Positions 20,319 to 27,615 of a stretch of 64,000 nt of DNA are shown here, in pieces. Source of the stretch: Vicinamibacterales bacterium (GTDB lineage: Bacteria; Acidobacteriota; Vicinamibacteria; Vicinamibacterales; Fen-181); assembly GCA_036504215.1 (NCBI GenBank), contig DASXVO010000016.1, positions 188,001 to 252,000 on the forward strand, given 5' to 3'. Made by a program: the position numbers and the translations under genes. The notes under the pieces were generated by a model that ran no database searches, was not told where the DNA came from, and saw nothing but the letters and a program-made list of their open reading frames with translations. Within the stretch, counting starts at the first letter, position 1; each line of letters begins with the position of its first letter.

Positions 20319-21383
20319 TCAATGGCGCAGCAGTTTGCGGATCGAACTCACCAGCGATGACGTCGGCGCCTCGGGCTCGCCGGGAAGGCGCGTGGCTTTG
20401 ACCTCGTCCGGAGGCTCGCCGGACGGGCGCGTGGCCGTGGCGTCGGTCGGCGGTTCATCCGCACACCGCGTGGCCTTCACTCCGGCCGCAGGATCCGTGC
20501 CCTCGTCGCGCCGGCCGGACGGCTGGAGGGCGCCCCGCGCGGATTCGCCTCGATCGACGCTTGCGCCGCTCGCGCGCAACCCGGCCCGAAGCGCCTCGCG
20601 AAACTCGCGCGCCGTTTGGAACCGGTCCTCCGGTCGCTTTGCCAGCGCCTTCAGCACGGCCGCGTCGAGCCACGGCGGCACGGTCGGGCGCCACCGGCTC
20701 GGCGGATCCGGGATCTGCTCGACCTGCGCGCGCATCAGTGTGAATTCGTCCGCTGCATCGAACGGCAGGCGCCCGGTCAACATCTCGTACAACACGATGC
20801 CGACCGCATAGACATCGGTGCGACCGTCCACGTCCTTGCCCTGGACCTGCTCCGGGGACATGTAGGCCACCGTGCCCACGATGCCGCCCGCGCGCGTCTG
20901 GCGTGCGGTTCCGAGAACTCGAGCGACACCGAAGTCCAGGACCTTGACCTCGCCGTCGGGAGTCAGCACCAGGTTGGCCGGCTTGATATCCCGGTGGACA
21001 ACGCCCTTCTGGTGGGCATGTTCAACCGCGTCGAGGACCTGCGAGCACCAGTCGGCAGCGGTGAGCGCCTCGATGGCGACCGACCGCGCCAGGATGGTCG
21101 CGAGCGAGTCGCCCGGGATGTACTCCATGACCATGAACAGTTCGTCGCCCTCTCGTTCGAGCGCATAGAGGAAGGCGATATTGGGGCGATGGAGCCGCGC
21201 GAGGGTCAGCGCCTCCTCGCGGAATCTGGCCTCGAGATCGGGGTTGCCCGCCAGGTCGGGGCGCAGCACCTTGATCGTGACCTCGCGCTCCAGCATCTGG
21301 TCGATGGCGCGGTACACCGTACCCATCCCGCCAGAACCGAGGCGTTCGACGATGCGGTAGTGCCCGAGCGTGCGCGGAGTCAC
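20319..21383 (-). CDS. Ser/Thr protein kinase (PknB-type), soluble
   Basis: About 354 residues. The kinase domain (about 7-270) is catalytically complete: GSGGMG loop, K38 in VTIKVL, HRDIKPANL (D132), DFGVAR (D150), then GTVAYMSPEQ. No transmembrane helix follows, unlike most PknB homologues. The C-terminus is a low-complexity tail with three ATR-x3-EPP-type repeats (ATRCADEPP, ATRPSGEPP, ATRLPGEPE), each offering a Thr-Arg that could be phosphorylated. The GTG at 21383 starts directly before the domain with GGAGG 4 bases upstream. An ATG at 21473 would add a 30-residue N-terminus with a CGYCG pair. Substrates are unknown. It is convergent with the cyanophycinase gene. Confidence 0.88.
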   Translation of the reverse strand: MTPRTLGHYRIVERLGSGGMGTVYRAIDQMLEREVTIKVLRPDLAGNPDLEARFREEALTLARLHRPNIAFLYALEREGDELFMVMEYIPGDSLATILARSVAIEALTAADWCSQVLDAVEHAHQKGVVHRDIKPANLVLTPDGEVKVLDFGVARVLGTARQTRAGGIVGTVAYMSPEQVQGKDVDGRTDVYAVGIVLYEMLTGRLPFDAADEFTLMRAQVEQIPDPPSRWRPTVPPWLDAAVLKALAKRPEDRFQTAREFREALRAGLRASGASVDRGESARGALQPSGRRDEGTDPAAGVKATRCADEPPTDATATRPSGEPPDEVKATRLPGEPEAPTSSLVSSIRKLLRH

Positions 21384-21625
21384 CGCGCCTCCGCCCGGAT
21401 ATCGCGCCAGGAGGTGGGCATCACGGAGCCCACAGTACCCGCACCGACTTCCGGCGGTCAAGGGCTCCGACATCCCTGCCCTGGCTTTCGACACCCATGG
21501 CCTCGCAACGAACGCGCCCGCAAACACGTAGATCGTCTCAGAGGGCCGCGTGCAGGCGGCCTGTCCATGAAACGAGGCCTTTGAACCCGGCCCTGCCGGG
21601 GAACGTACGCGTGGTGGGGAGTGCA

Positions 21626-22921
21626 ATGAACGAGACGATCGGCCGGCTGCGCGATACGTTCGTGGCCATCTGGGATGCGGCGGATCCCGACACGACGATT
21701 GATGGTCCGGCCTATGCCCCTGATGTCAAGGCGCGCCATGAGGCCGAGTTGGCGGCGTTGGTGGACGTGCTTGCGGCCGAATCACGCCGCGTGCGGCGCC
21801 GGCGGCAGATCGGCGACGACGGCGAGCGACGGGTGCTTGCTGCATTTGGCCGGTTCGCCGGCGGCACACTCGGTTGGAATCGTCAGGCCCTCGAAGGCGA
21901 GCTGGGGGTCGGATTCCGCGAAGCGCTTCGTGCCTTCCCCATCCACTCACGCCGATTCGACAGGTCGCTCCCATCCGCCGATATCTACCAGGCGGCGCGC
22001 AACGCGTTGACGATGCACTGCCTTCAGGGCCTGCTCGGCGTTCCGATCGAATCGACGCCAGCGGTCCTCGGCTACAGCCTGCTCTATCCCTACACCGACA
22101 ACCTTCTCGACGATCGGACCCTCGACGTCGCCACCAAACTGGCTTTTGGCCGTCGCCTTGGCCGCCGCCTCCGCGGCGACGATGTCGTCCCTGTCGGCAG
22201 TCGCGAGGCGCGGATCTTCCAGTTGGTGGGGATGATTGAAGGTCAGTTCCCTCGCAGCCGCTATCCACGGGTCTTCGACAGCCTGCTGGCGATCCACGAC
22301 GCGCAGGTCCGAAGCCTGGCGCTGCTCGTTGGACCCACGTCACCGACCCCGCGAACGATGATTGAGATTGCCGTCGAAAAAGGCGGGACCTCCGTGCTGG
22401 CGGATGGCTACCTCGTCTCCGGCTCACTGACGCCTGCGCAGGCCGAGTGCATCTTCGGTCTGGGCGTCTTCCTGCAACTGAGGGATGATCTCGAGGACGT
22501 GAACGACGACGGGGCCTCGGGCCTTCTCACGGTGTTCTCATCCCATCGCGCCCGGCGGCTCGACGAGCCGACCGCGCGCGCGCTGGCGATTGGCGCCGCC
22601 GTGCTCGAACGGCTGCCATGCTTCGACTCGGCTCAGGCGGCTCCGATTCGCGACATCATGGCGCGCAGCCTGCAACTCACCATCGCCGACGCGGCCGCGT
22701 CCTTCCCCTCGCTCTACGGCGCGCCCTATTTGCGCGCCTTGGAGCGCCGGTCACCGTTCCGCTTCTCCTGCCTGGCCGAGCAACGCCGACGCCTCTCCCG
22801 CGCCAACGGCTCGCTCACGGGTCTCCTCGAACGTTGGATCGAAGAGTCGGCCGCGCCTCCTGCGGCGACCGAACGGCTCTCGGCGCTGGATTTCAATCGA
22901 ATCGCCCCCGACCGCGCGTGA
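21626..22921 (+). CDS. Class I isoprenoid-synthase-like protein
   Basis: A 431-residue soluble, helical protein. Two acidic motifs match the pattern of trans-isoprenyl diphosphate synthase/terpene synthase folds: YPYTDNLLDDRTLD near residues 153-166 and FLQLRDDLEDVNDD near 285-298, the latter like the second Asp-rich motif (Q-x2-DD-x2-D). The first motif is not a canonical DDxxD, so substrate and activity cannot be deduced; a divergent prenyl transferase or an enzyme of the loosely defined class 1 isoprenoid biosynthesis group is likely. The ATG at 21626 follows GGGGAGT by about 5 bases. It is divergent from the kinase gene. A block of palindromic repeats begins at its stop codon. Confidence 0.65.
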   Translation: MNETIGRLRDTFVAIWDAADPDTTIDGPAYAPDVKARHEAELAALVDVLAAESRRVRRRRQIGDDGERRVLAAFGRFAGGTLGWNRQALEGELGVGFREALRAFPIHSRRFDRSLPSADIYQAARNALTMHCLQGLLGVPIESTPAVLGYSLLYPYTDNLLDDRTLDVATKLAFGRRLGRRLRGDDVVPVGSREARIFQLVGMIEGQFPRSRYPRVFDSLLAIHDAQVRSLALLVGPTSPTPRTMIEIAVEKGGTSVLADGYLVSGSLTPAQAECIFGLGVFLQLRDDLEDVNDDGASGLLTVFSSHRARRLDEPTARALAIGAAVLERLPCFDSAQAAPIRDIMARSLQLTIADAAASFPSLYGAPYLRALERRSPFRFSCLAEQRRRLSRANGSLTGLLERWIEESAAPPAATERLSALDFNRIAPDRA

Positions 22922-23080
22922 CCCGAGTGGGACAGGCGTCTCGCCTGTCCACAACGACCCGAGTGGGACAGGCGTCTCGCCTGTCCACAACACGGGCGGG
23001 ACGCCCGTGCCACTCAACATGCCCAGGGCCACTCAACATGCCCAGGCCACTCAACATGCCAGGGCCACTCCACATGCACG
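22921..23080. repeat. Intergenic palindromic and tandem repeat block
   Basis: Three elements in a row. (1) A 36-bp direct repeat (22921-22956 and from 22957), each copy holding a near-perfect palindrome (GTGGGACAGGCG ... CGCCTGTCCAC). (2) A perfect 8-bp hairpin CACGGGCG/CGCCCGTG at 22991-23009. (3) Four imperfect tandem copies of an 18-19-bp unit beginning CCACTCAACATGCC (23010-23080). The palindromes could terminate the isoprenoid-like transcript. Elements of this GGGACAGGC type are dispersed in many genomes and are often mis-translated as small proteins. Confidence 0.85.
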
Positions 23081-23088
23081 GGCGACAC

Positions 23089-24429
23089 TCAGAGGCGATC
23101 GACCGCCAATACGCTCCGCAACAGGACGTCGGCGCCGCGGGAGCAGTCGTCCCACGAGGTCCGCTCGCGCGGCGAATGGCTGATGCCGCCGATGGAGGGC
23201 ACGAAGACCATGCCCATGGGTCCAAGGCGCGCCAGCATCTGGGCGTCGTGACCCGCGCCGCTCGGTAGCGAGACGTGCGCGAAGCCAAGGTCGTCTGCGC
23301 TTTGCGCGATCGCCGCCCGCACGCCAGGGTCGGCGAGCGCCGCTTCATGGTGACTGCTCCGCGTCAGCTCGATCGTCGTCCCGGTTGCCGCCGCGATCTC
23401 ATCCGCGCGGGCACGCACCCCTCCTGCCAGCCGCACGAGCTTCTCCGCCGACAGGTCACGGAGCTCCACCGTCATGCGCACGAGGCCCGGAACGACGTTC
23501 GGTGCATTCGGGGTCACGTCGAGCCGGCCCACGGTGCCGACCTGGCGGCCGGGCTCCCTCGTCACGATCTCGTTCACGGCCTGCACGAGCCGCGACGCAG
23601 CCAACAACGCATCGTGGCGGTCTGGCATCGGCGTCGTGCCCGCGTGGTTCACGGCACCGCGGACACTGCACTCGTAGCGATCGATCGCGACGATGCCCTC
23701 CACGACCCCGATGGGAACGCCGGCCCGGTCCAACACGCCGCCCTGCTCGATGTGCAGTTCCAGATACGCGTGGATCGAACCAGGGGCCCGGCGCGCGTCG
23801 GCGATGCGGTCGGGGTCGCCACCGAGTGTCCTGACCGCGTCGGCCTTGCGCACCCCGTTCCACACCTGATCCAACTCGCCGGGCACCAACTCCCCGGCGG
23901 CGGCGCGGCTGCCGCACAGCCCGTTGCCGTAGGCGACGCCCTCCTCGTTGGTCCAGGCCACGACCTCGAGTGGATGGCCGGTCGTGAGACCGCGTTCGAA
24001 CAGCGTCTGCGCGACCTCGATCGCCGCCAGCGTCCCGAGCGGCCCGTCGAAGTTGCCGCCGGACGGGACGGAGTCCACGTGCGACCCGAACACAATCGGC
24101 TTCGACGCGGCGCCGGCTCCCGGCCGGCGGCCGATGATGTTCGCGGCGGCGTCGATGCGCGTCTCGAGGCCGGCGGCCTTCATGAGCTGGAGCACATAGC
24201 CGCGCCCGGCGAGATCGGCGTCCGAGTAGCCCACCCGCGTCACGCCCTCGGCGAAGCCGCCGCCAGGCGGCCGGCCGAATTCGCTCAGTCGCTCGATGTG
24301 TTCGCGCAAACGCGCGGCGTTGACCCGAATGACCGGGGGCGCCGCTCTCGACCACGCTGGCGCGCCGGCAAGTGAGAAGGCGGCCGCGTTGGCCGCTGAC
24401 AGCAGGAACGTGCGTCGACTGAGGTGCAT
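23089..24429 (-). CDS. Exported M20 Zn-dependent amidohydrolase
   Basis: A 446-residue enzyme of the M20 hydantoinase/carbamoylase family (allantoate amidohydrolase or N-carbamoyl-amino-acid hydrolase type). The metal and catalytic residues are visible in order: GSHVDSV, GGNFDGPLG, WTNEEGV, LELHIEQGGVLD and SGAGHDAQM. The dimerisation-domain motif NHAGTTPMPDR is also present. A twin-arginine-like leader (SRRTFLLSAANAAAFSLAGA) suggests Tat export, unusual for purine or carbamoyl catabolism enzymes, which are mostly cytoplasmic. The exact substrate cannot be read from sequence. The gene lies 20 bp downstream of the PLP gamma-lyase gene on the same strand, so the two may be co-transcribed. Confidence 0.9.
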   Translation of the reverse strand: MHLSRRTFLLSAANAAAFSLAGAPAWSRAAPPVIRVNAARLREHIERLSEFGRPPGGGFAEGVTRVGYSDADLAGRGYVLQLMKAAGLETRIDAAANIIGRRPGAGAASKPIVFGSHVDSVPSGGNFDGPLGTLAAIEVAQTLFERGLTTGHPLEVVAWTNEEGVAYGNGLCGSRAAAGELVPGELDQVWNGVRKADAVRTLGGDPDRIADARRAPGSIHAYLELHIEQGGVLDRAGVPIGVVEGIVAIDRYECSVRGAVNHAGTTPMPDRHDALLAASRLVQAVNEIVTREPGRQVGTVGRLDVTPNAPNVVPGLVRMTVELRDLSAEKLVRLAGGVRARADEIAAATGTTIELTRSSHHEAALADPGVRAAIAQSADDLGFAHVSLPSGAGHDAQMLARLGPMGMVFVPSIGGISHSPRERTSWDDCSRGADVLLRSVLAVDRL

Positions 24430-24449
24430 GATGGGCGCCACTGTTCGCG

Positions 24450-25631
24450 TCAGACCCTGGCGATGGCCTGCTCGAGGTCGGCGATGAGATCGGCGACGTC
24501 CTCGATGCCGACCGAGTACCGGACCAGGCCGTCCGTGATACCACCCTCCAGGCGGTCGGCCTGCGACATGCCCGCGTGGGTCATCGACGCGGGATGCTCG
24601 ATGAGCGTCTCGACGCCGCCGAGCGAGACCGCGAGCGTGGCCAGGTGCACGCTGTCCATCAGGTTCCGTCCCGCCTCGTAGCCGCCCTTCAACTCGAAGC
24701 TGATCATCGAGCCGAAGCCCTTCATCTGCCGCTTCACCAGCTCGTGCTGCGGATGCGACTCCAGCCCGACGTACCGCACCCACTCGACCTTCGGATGCGC
24801 CTCGAGCCAGCGCGCGATCTTCATCGCGTTCTCCTGCGCCCGGTCCACCCGCAGGGAGAGCGTCTTCAGGCCGCGGCTGACCAGGTATGCCTGGTGCGGA
24901 TCCATGTTGCAGCCCAGAATGACCATCATCGCCCGCAACTGCTTGTACACCGCCTGGTCCTTCGCCACGATGATCCCGCCGACGACGTCGGCGTGGCCGT
25001 TGATGAATTTCGTCACGGAGTGCAAGACGATGTCGGCACCGAGATCGAGGGGCTTCTGGAGGTACGGGCTCGCGAACGTGTTGTCCACGGCGACCAGGCA
25101 CCCGTGCTGGTGCGCGAGCGCGGAGACGGCCTGGATGTCGGTCACCAGCATCGCGGGATTCGACGGCGACTCGAGGTACACCAGCTTCGAGTTGGGACGA
25201 AGGGCGGCGCGCACGTTCTCGAGATTCGACGTATCCACATAGGTGGACTGGACGCCGAAGCGGCTGAACTGCTTTTCGATCAGGCCGCGCGACGGGCCGT
25301 AGACCGATCCCGTGCTGACCAGGTGGGCGCCTTGCGAGAGTAGCGCCATGTAGACGACCGTGACGGCCCCCATCCCGGAAGCCGTCGCGATGCCGTCCAC
25401 GCCGTTCTCGAGCTCCGCCACGTTCTGTTCGAGCGCCCGGATCGTCGGATTCCCGATCCGCGTGTAGATGAAGCCGTCAGCCCGCCCCGCGAAACGGTCG
25501 GCACCGGTCTGGGCGTTGTCGAAGGCGAACGTCGAGGTCTGGTAAATGGGCGTCACGGCGCTGCCGTATGCGTCCTTCTGCATGCCGGCGTGCACCATCT
25601 TCGTGTTGAAGCCAAGCTTCTTGGTATCCAT
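24450..25631 (-). CDS. Cys/Met-metabolism PLP enzyme (gamma-lyase/synthase)
   Basis: A 393-residue member of the trans-sulfuration PLP family (methionine gamma-lyase, cystathionine gamma-lyase or gamma-synthase). The PLP lysine is K208 in HSVTKFINGHADVVGG. Other family stretches are YTRIGNPT, ASGMGAVTVV, VYGPSRGL, ESPSNPAM and SLGGVETLIEHPASMTHAGM. Position 113, where methionine gamma-lyases carry the active-site Cys of YGCT, is Pro here, so a strict methionine gamma-lyase call is not safe. GGAG lies about 5 bases before the ATG. It is followed 20 bp later by the M20 hydrolase gene, which may be in the same transcript. metH is 18 kb away and not linked. Confidence 0.93.
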   Translation of the reverse strand: MDTKKLGFNTKMVHAGMQKDAYGSAVTPIYQTSTFAFDNAQTGADRFAGRADGFIYTRIGNPTIRALEQNVAELENGVDGIATASGMGAVTVVYMALLSQGAHLVSTGSVYGPSRGLIEKQFSRFGVQSTYVDTSNLENVRAALRPNSKLVYLESPSNPAMLVTDIQAVSALAHQHGCLVAVDNTFASPYLQKPLDLGADIVLHSVTKFINGHADVVGGIIVAKDQAVYKQLRAMMVILGCNMDPHQAYLVSRGLKTLSLRVDRAQENAMKIARWLEAHPKVEWVRYVGLESHPQHELVKRQMKGFGSMISFELKGGYEAGRNLMDSVHLATLAVSLGGVETLIEHPASMTHAGMSQADRLEGGITDGLVRYSVGIEDVADLIADLEQAIARV

Positions 25632-25734
25632 ATCACTCCAGGAACGAGGGGCGTAGGAAGATCATAGCAGGATGGCGAGCGAACGCATCCGGAACGGAGC
25701 ACGACGAACGAACGACGGACACGCTGTCCGGGCG

Positions 25735-27558
25735 TCACTCCCGCCTCTCGGCGCCGGCGGCTTCCGGCGGGAACTCCTCTCCCGGGTTGATGAACCGGTC
25801 GAGTTCGAGCTGATATTGCTTGTCGTACAACTGGCGGTAGCGGCCGTTCGCCGCGAGCAGTTCGTCGTGCGTGCCCCGTTCGACGATCTCCCCCGCCTCG
25901 ATCACGAGGATCTGGTCCGCGCTGCGGATCGTCGAGAGCCGGTGCGCGATGACGAACGTCGTCCTGCCCCGGCGGAGCGACCGGAGTCCGTCCTGGATCA
26001 GCGACTCGCTCTCGCTGTCGAGGCTGGAGGTCGCCTCGTCGAGGATCAGGATCCGGGGGTCGGCCAGGATGGCGCGTCCGATCGCGATCCGCTGACGCTG
26101 GCCGCCCGACAGCCTGACGCCTCGCTCACCCACGACCGTGTCGTACTTGTCCGGGAACATCTGGATGAACGGGTCGCAGTGTGCGATTCGGCTGACGGCC
26201 AGGATCTCCTCACGCGTCGAGCGCGGGCGGGCGTACGCGATGTTCTCCGCAATCGTGCCGTCGAACAGGAAGTTCTCCTGCAGCACCACGCCGAGGTTGG
26301 CCCGGTAGTCGCGCAGGCGGATGCTGGCGAGGTCCACGCCATCGACGCGCACGCGGCCTGCCTTGGGCTGGTTGAACGCCATGACGAGGCTGATGATCGT
26401 GCTCTTGCCGGATCCACTCGACCCGACCAGCGCGGTCGTGGACCCGGCCGGCGCGGTGAACGTGACGCCGCGAAGCACGGGGACTCCCTCGGTGTATTCG
26501 AAGCTCACCTCGTCGAAATCGACCCGGCCGCCGAGCACCGGGAGCGCCTGTCGTCCTTCGTCCTCCTGGCCCTCCGTCGTCATGGTGCGGATCTCACGGA
26601 TTCGGTCCAGGCCGGCGAAGGCCTCGCTCACCTGCGTGCCGATCGAGGCGATCTGCACGAGCGGTGCCGCCACGAGGCCGATGAAGAACAGGTACATGAT
26701 GAAATCGCCGAGCGTCATCGTCCCGGCCAGGATCGCGCGTCCGCCAACCACGATCATGATCACGCCGATCGCACCGATGACGACCGTCGAGAACGCCGTA
26801 ATCGCCGAGACGCCGGTAATCGACCGTGCCACGTTCCGGAACAGCCGGTGCGCGCCGCGCGTGAAGACGATCTCCTCGCGCTTCTCGGCGACGTAGGACT
26901 TGACGATCCGGATGCCGCCCAGCGTCTCGCCGAGGCGCCCCGTCACCTCCGCGTTGATCTTGCCGCGCTCACGGAACAGCGGCCGGAGACGCATGAACGC
27001 CAGGGCCATCCCTGCGCCGAACGACAGGAGCACGACCAGCGTCAGTGTCGTCAGGCGCCAGTTGAGGTAGAACAGCACGCCGAGCGCGATGGCCGCGGTC
27101 ACCAGGCCGCCAATCAGCTGCACGAGGCCGTTCCCCACGAGGTTCCGGATCCCCTCGGCGTCGGTCATGATCCGCGAGATGAGCACGCCCGCCTTGGTGG
27201 AGTCGAAGTAGTTGATTGGCAGCCGCAGGACGTGCGCCTGCACCGTCCGACGCATGTCGGTGATCGCCCGCTGGGCGGCCACGCCAAGCACCTGCGACAG
27301 CGCGAACGACGTGGCGGCCTGGACGACCGTCGCGCTGCCGGCCGCCAGCGCCAGCCCCACGAGCAGGTCACCCCGGTGCTTCCCCACCACATCGTCGATC
27401 AGGTACTTCGACGTGGCGGGAAGCACGAGTCCGGCGAGTCGGTTGACGAGCAGCAGTGCGAGGCCGAGCGCGAGGCGCCTTCGATGAGCCCAGACGAGAT
27501 CGCGGGCTTCACGCCAGACCAGGGACAAGGAAAGCGGCTTCTTGGGAGCGTCGTCCAT
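25735..27558 (-). CDS. ABC exporter, fused permease-ATPase (MsbA-like)
   Basis: A 607-residue half-transporter with an N-terminal six-helix transmembrane domain (about 20-330) and a C-terminal ATPase domain. Walker A is GSSGSGKST (about 379-387), the signature is LSGGQRQRIAIG (about 484) and Walker B is ILILDEATSSLD. The H-loop is IAHRLSTI. It should homodimerise in the inner membrane and export a lipid, peptide or drug; sequence resembles the MsbA/lipid exporter group, but the substrate is not determined. It is divergent from the radical SAM gene with a 57-bp gap and 103 bp upstream of the PLP enzyme gene. Confidence 0.94.
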   Translation of the reverse strand: MDDAPKKPLSLSLVWREARDLVWAHRRRLALGLALLLVNRLAGLVLPATSKYLIDDVVGKHRGDLLVGLALAAGSATVVQAATSFALSQVLGVAAQRAITDMRRTVQAHVLRLPINYFDSTKAGVLISRIMTDAEGIRNLVGNGLVQLIGGLVTAAIALGVLFYLNWRLTTLTLVVLLSFGAGMALAFMRLRPLFRERGKINAEVTGRLGETLGGIRIVKSYVAEKREEIVFTRGAHRLFRNVARSITGVSAITAFSTVVIGAIGVIMIVVGGRAILAGTMTLGDFIMYLFFIGLVAAPLVQIASIGTQVSEAFAGLDRIREIRTMTTEGQEDEGRQALPVLGGRVDFDEVSFEYTEGVPVLRGVTFTAPAGSTTALVGSSGSGKSTIISLVMAFNQPKAGRVRVDGVDLASIRLRDYRANLGVVLQENFLFDGTIAENIAYARPRSTREEILAVSRIAHCDPFIQMFPDKYDTVVGERGVRLSGGQRQRIAIGRAILADPRILILDEATSSLDSESESLIQDGLRSLRRGRTTFVIAHRLSTIRSADQILVIEAGEIVERGTHDELLAANGRYRQLYDKQYQLELDRFINPGEEFPPEAAGAERRE

Positions 27559-27615
27559 GGATCCGACTCTACCATCTTTCGTTTTGGTCGCCGTCGGCTG
27601 CGGCTCAGGAGTAAG

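Noticed and set aside
22921-23080. CRISPR array
   Set aside because: Only two 36-bp copies without spacers, followed by direct tandem units; no cas gene nearby.
25672-27615. Long plus-strand frame ahead of the radical SAM gene
   Set aside because: It is the reverse complement of the ABC exporter gene and reads as low-complexity Arg/His/Asp-rich sequence; the real start is the ATG at 27616.
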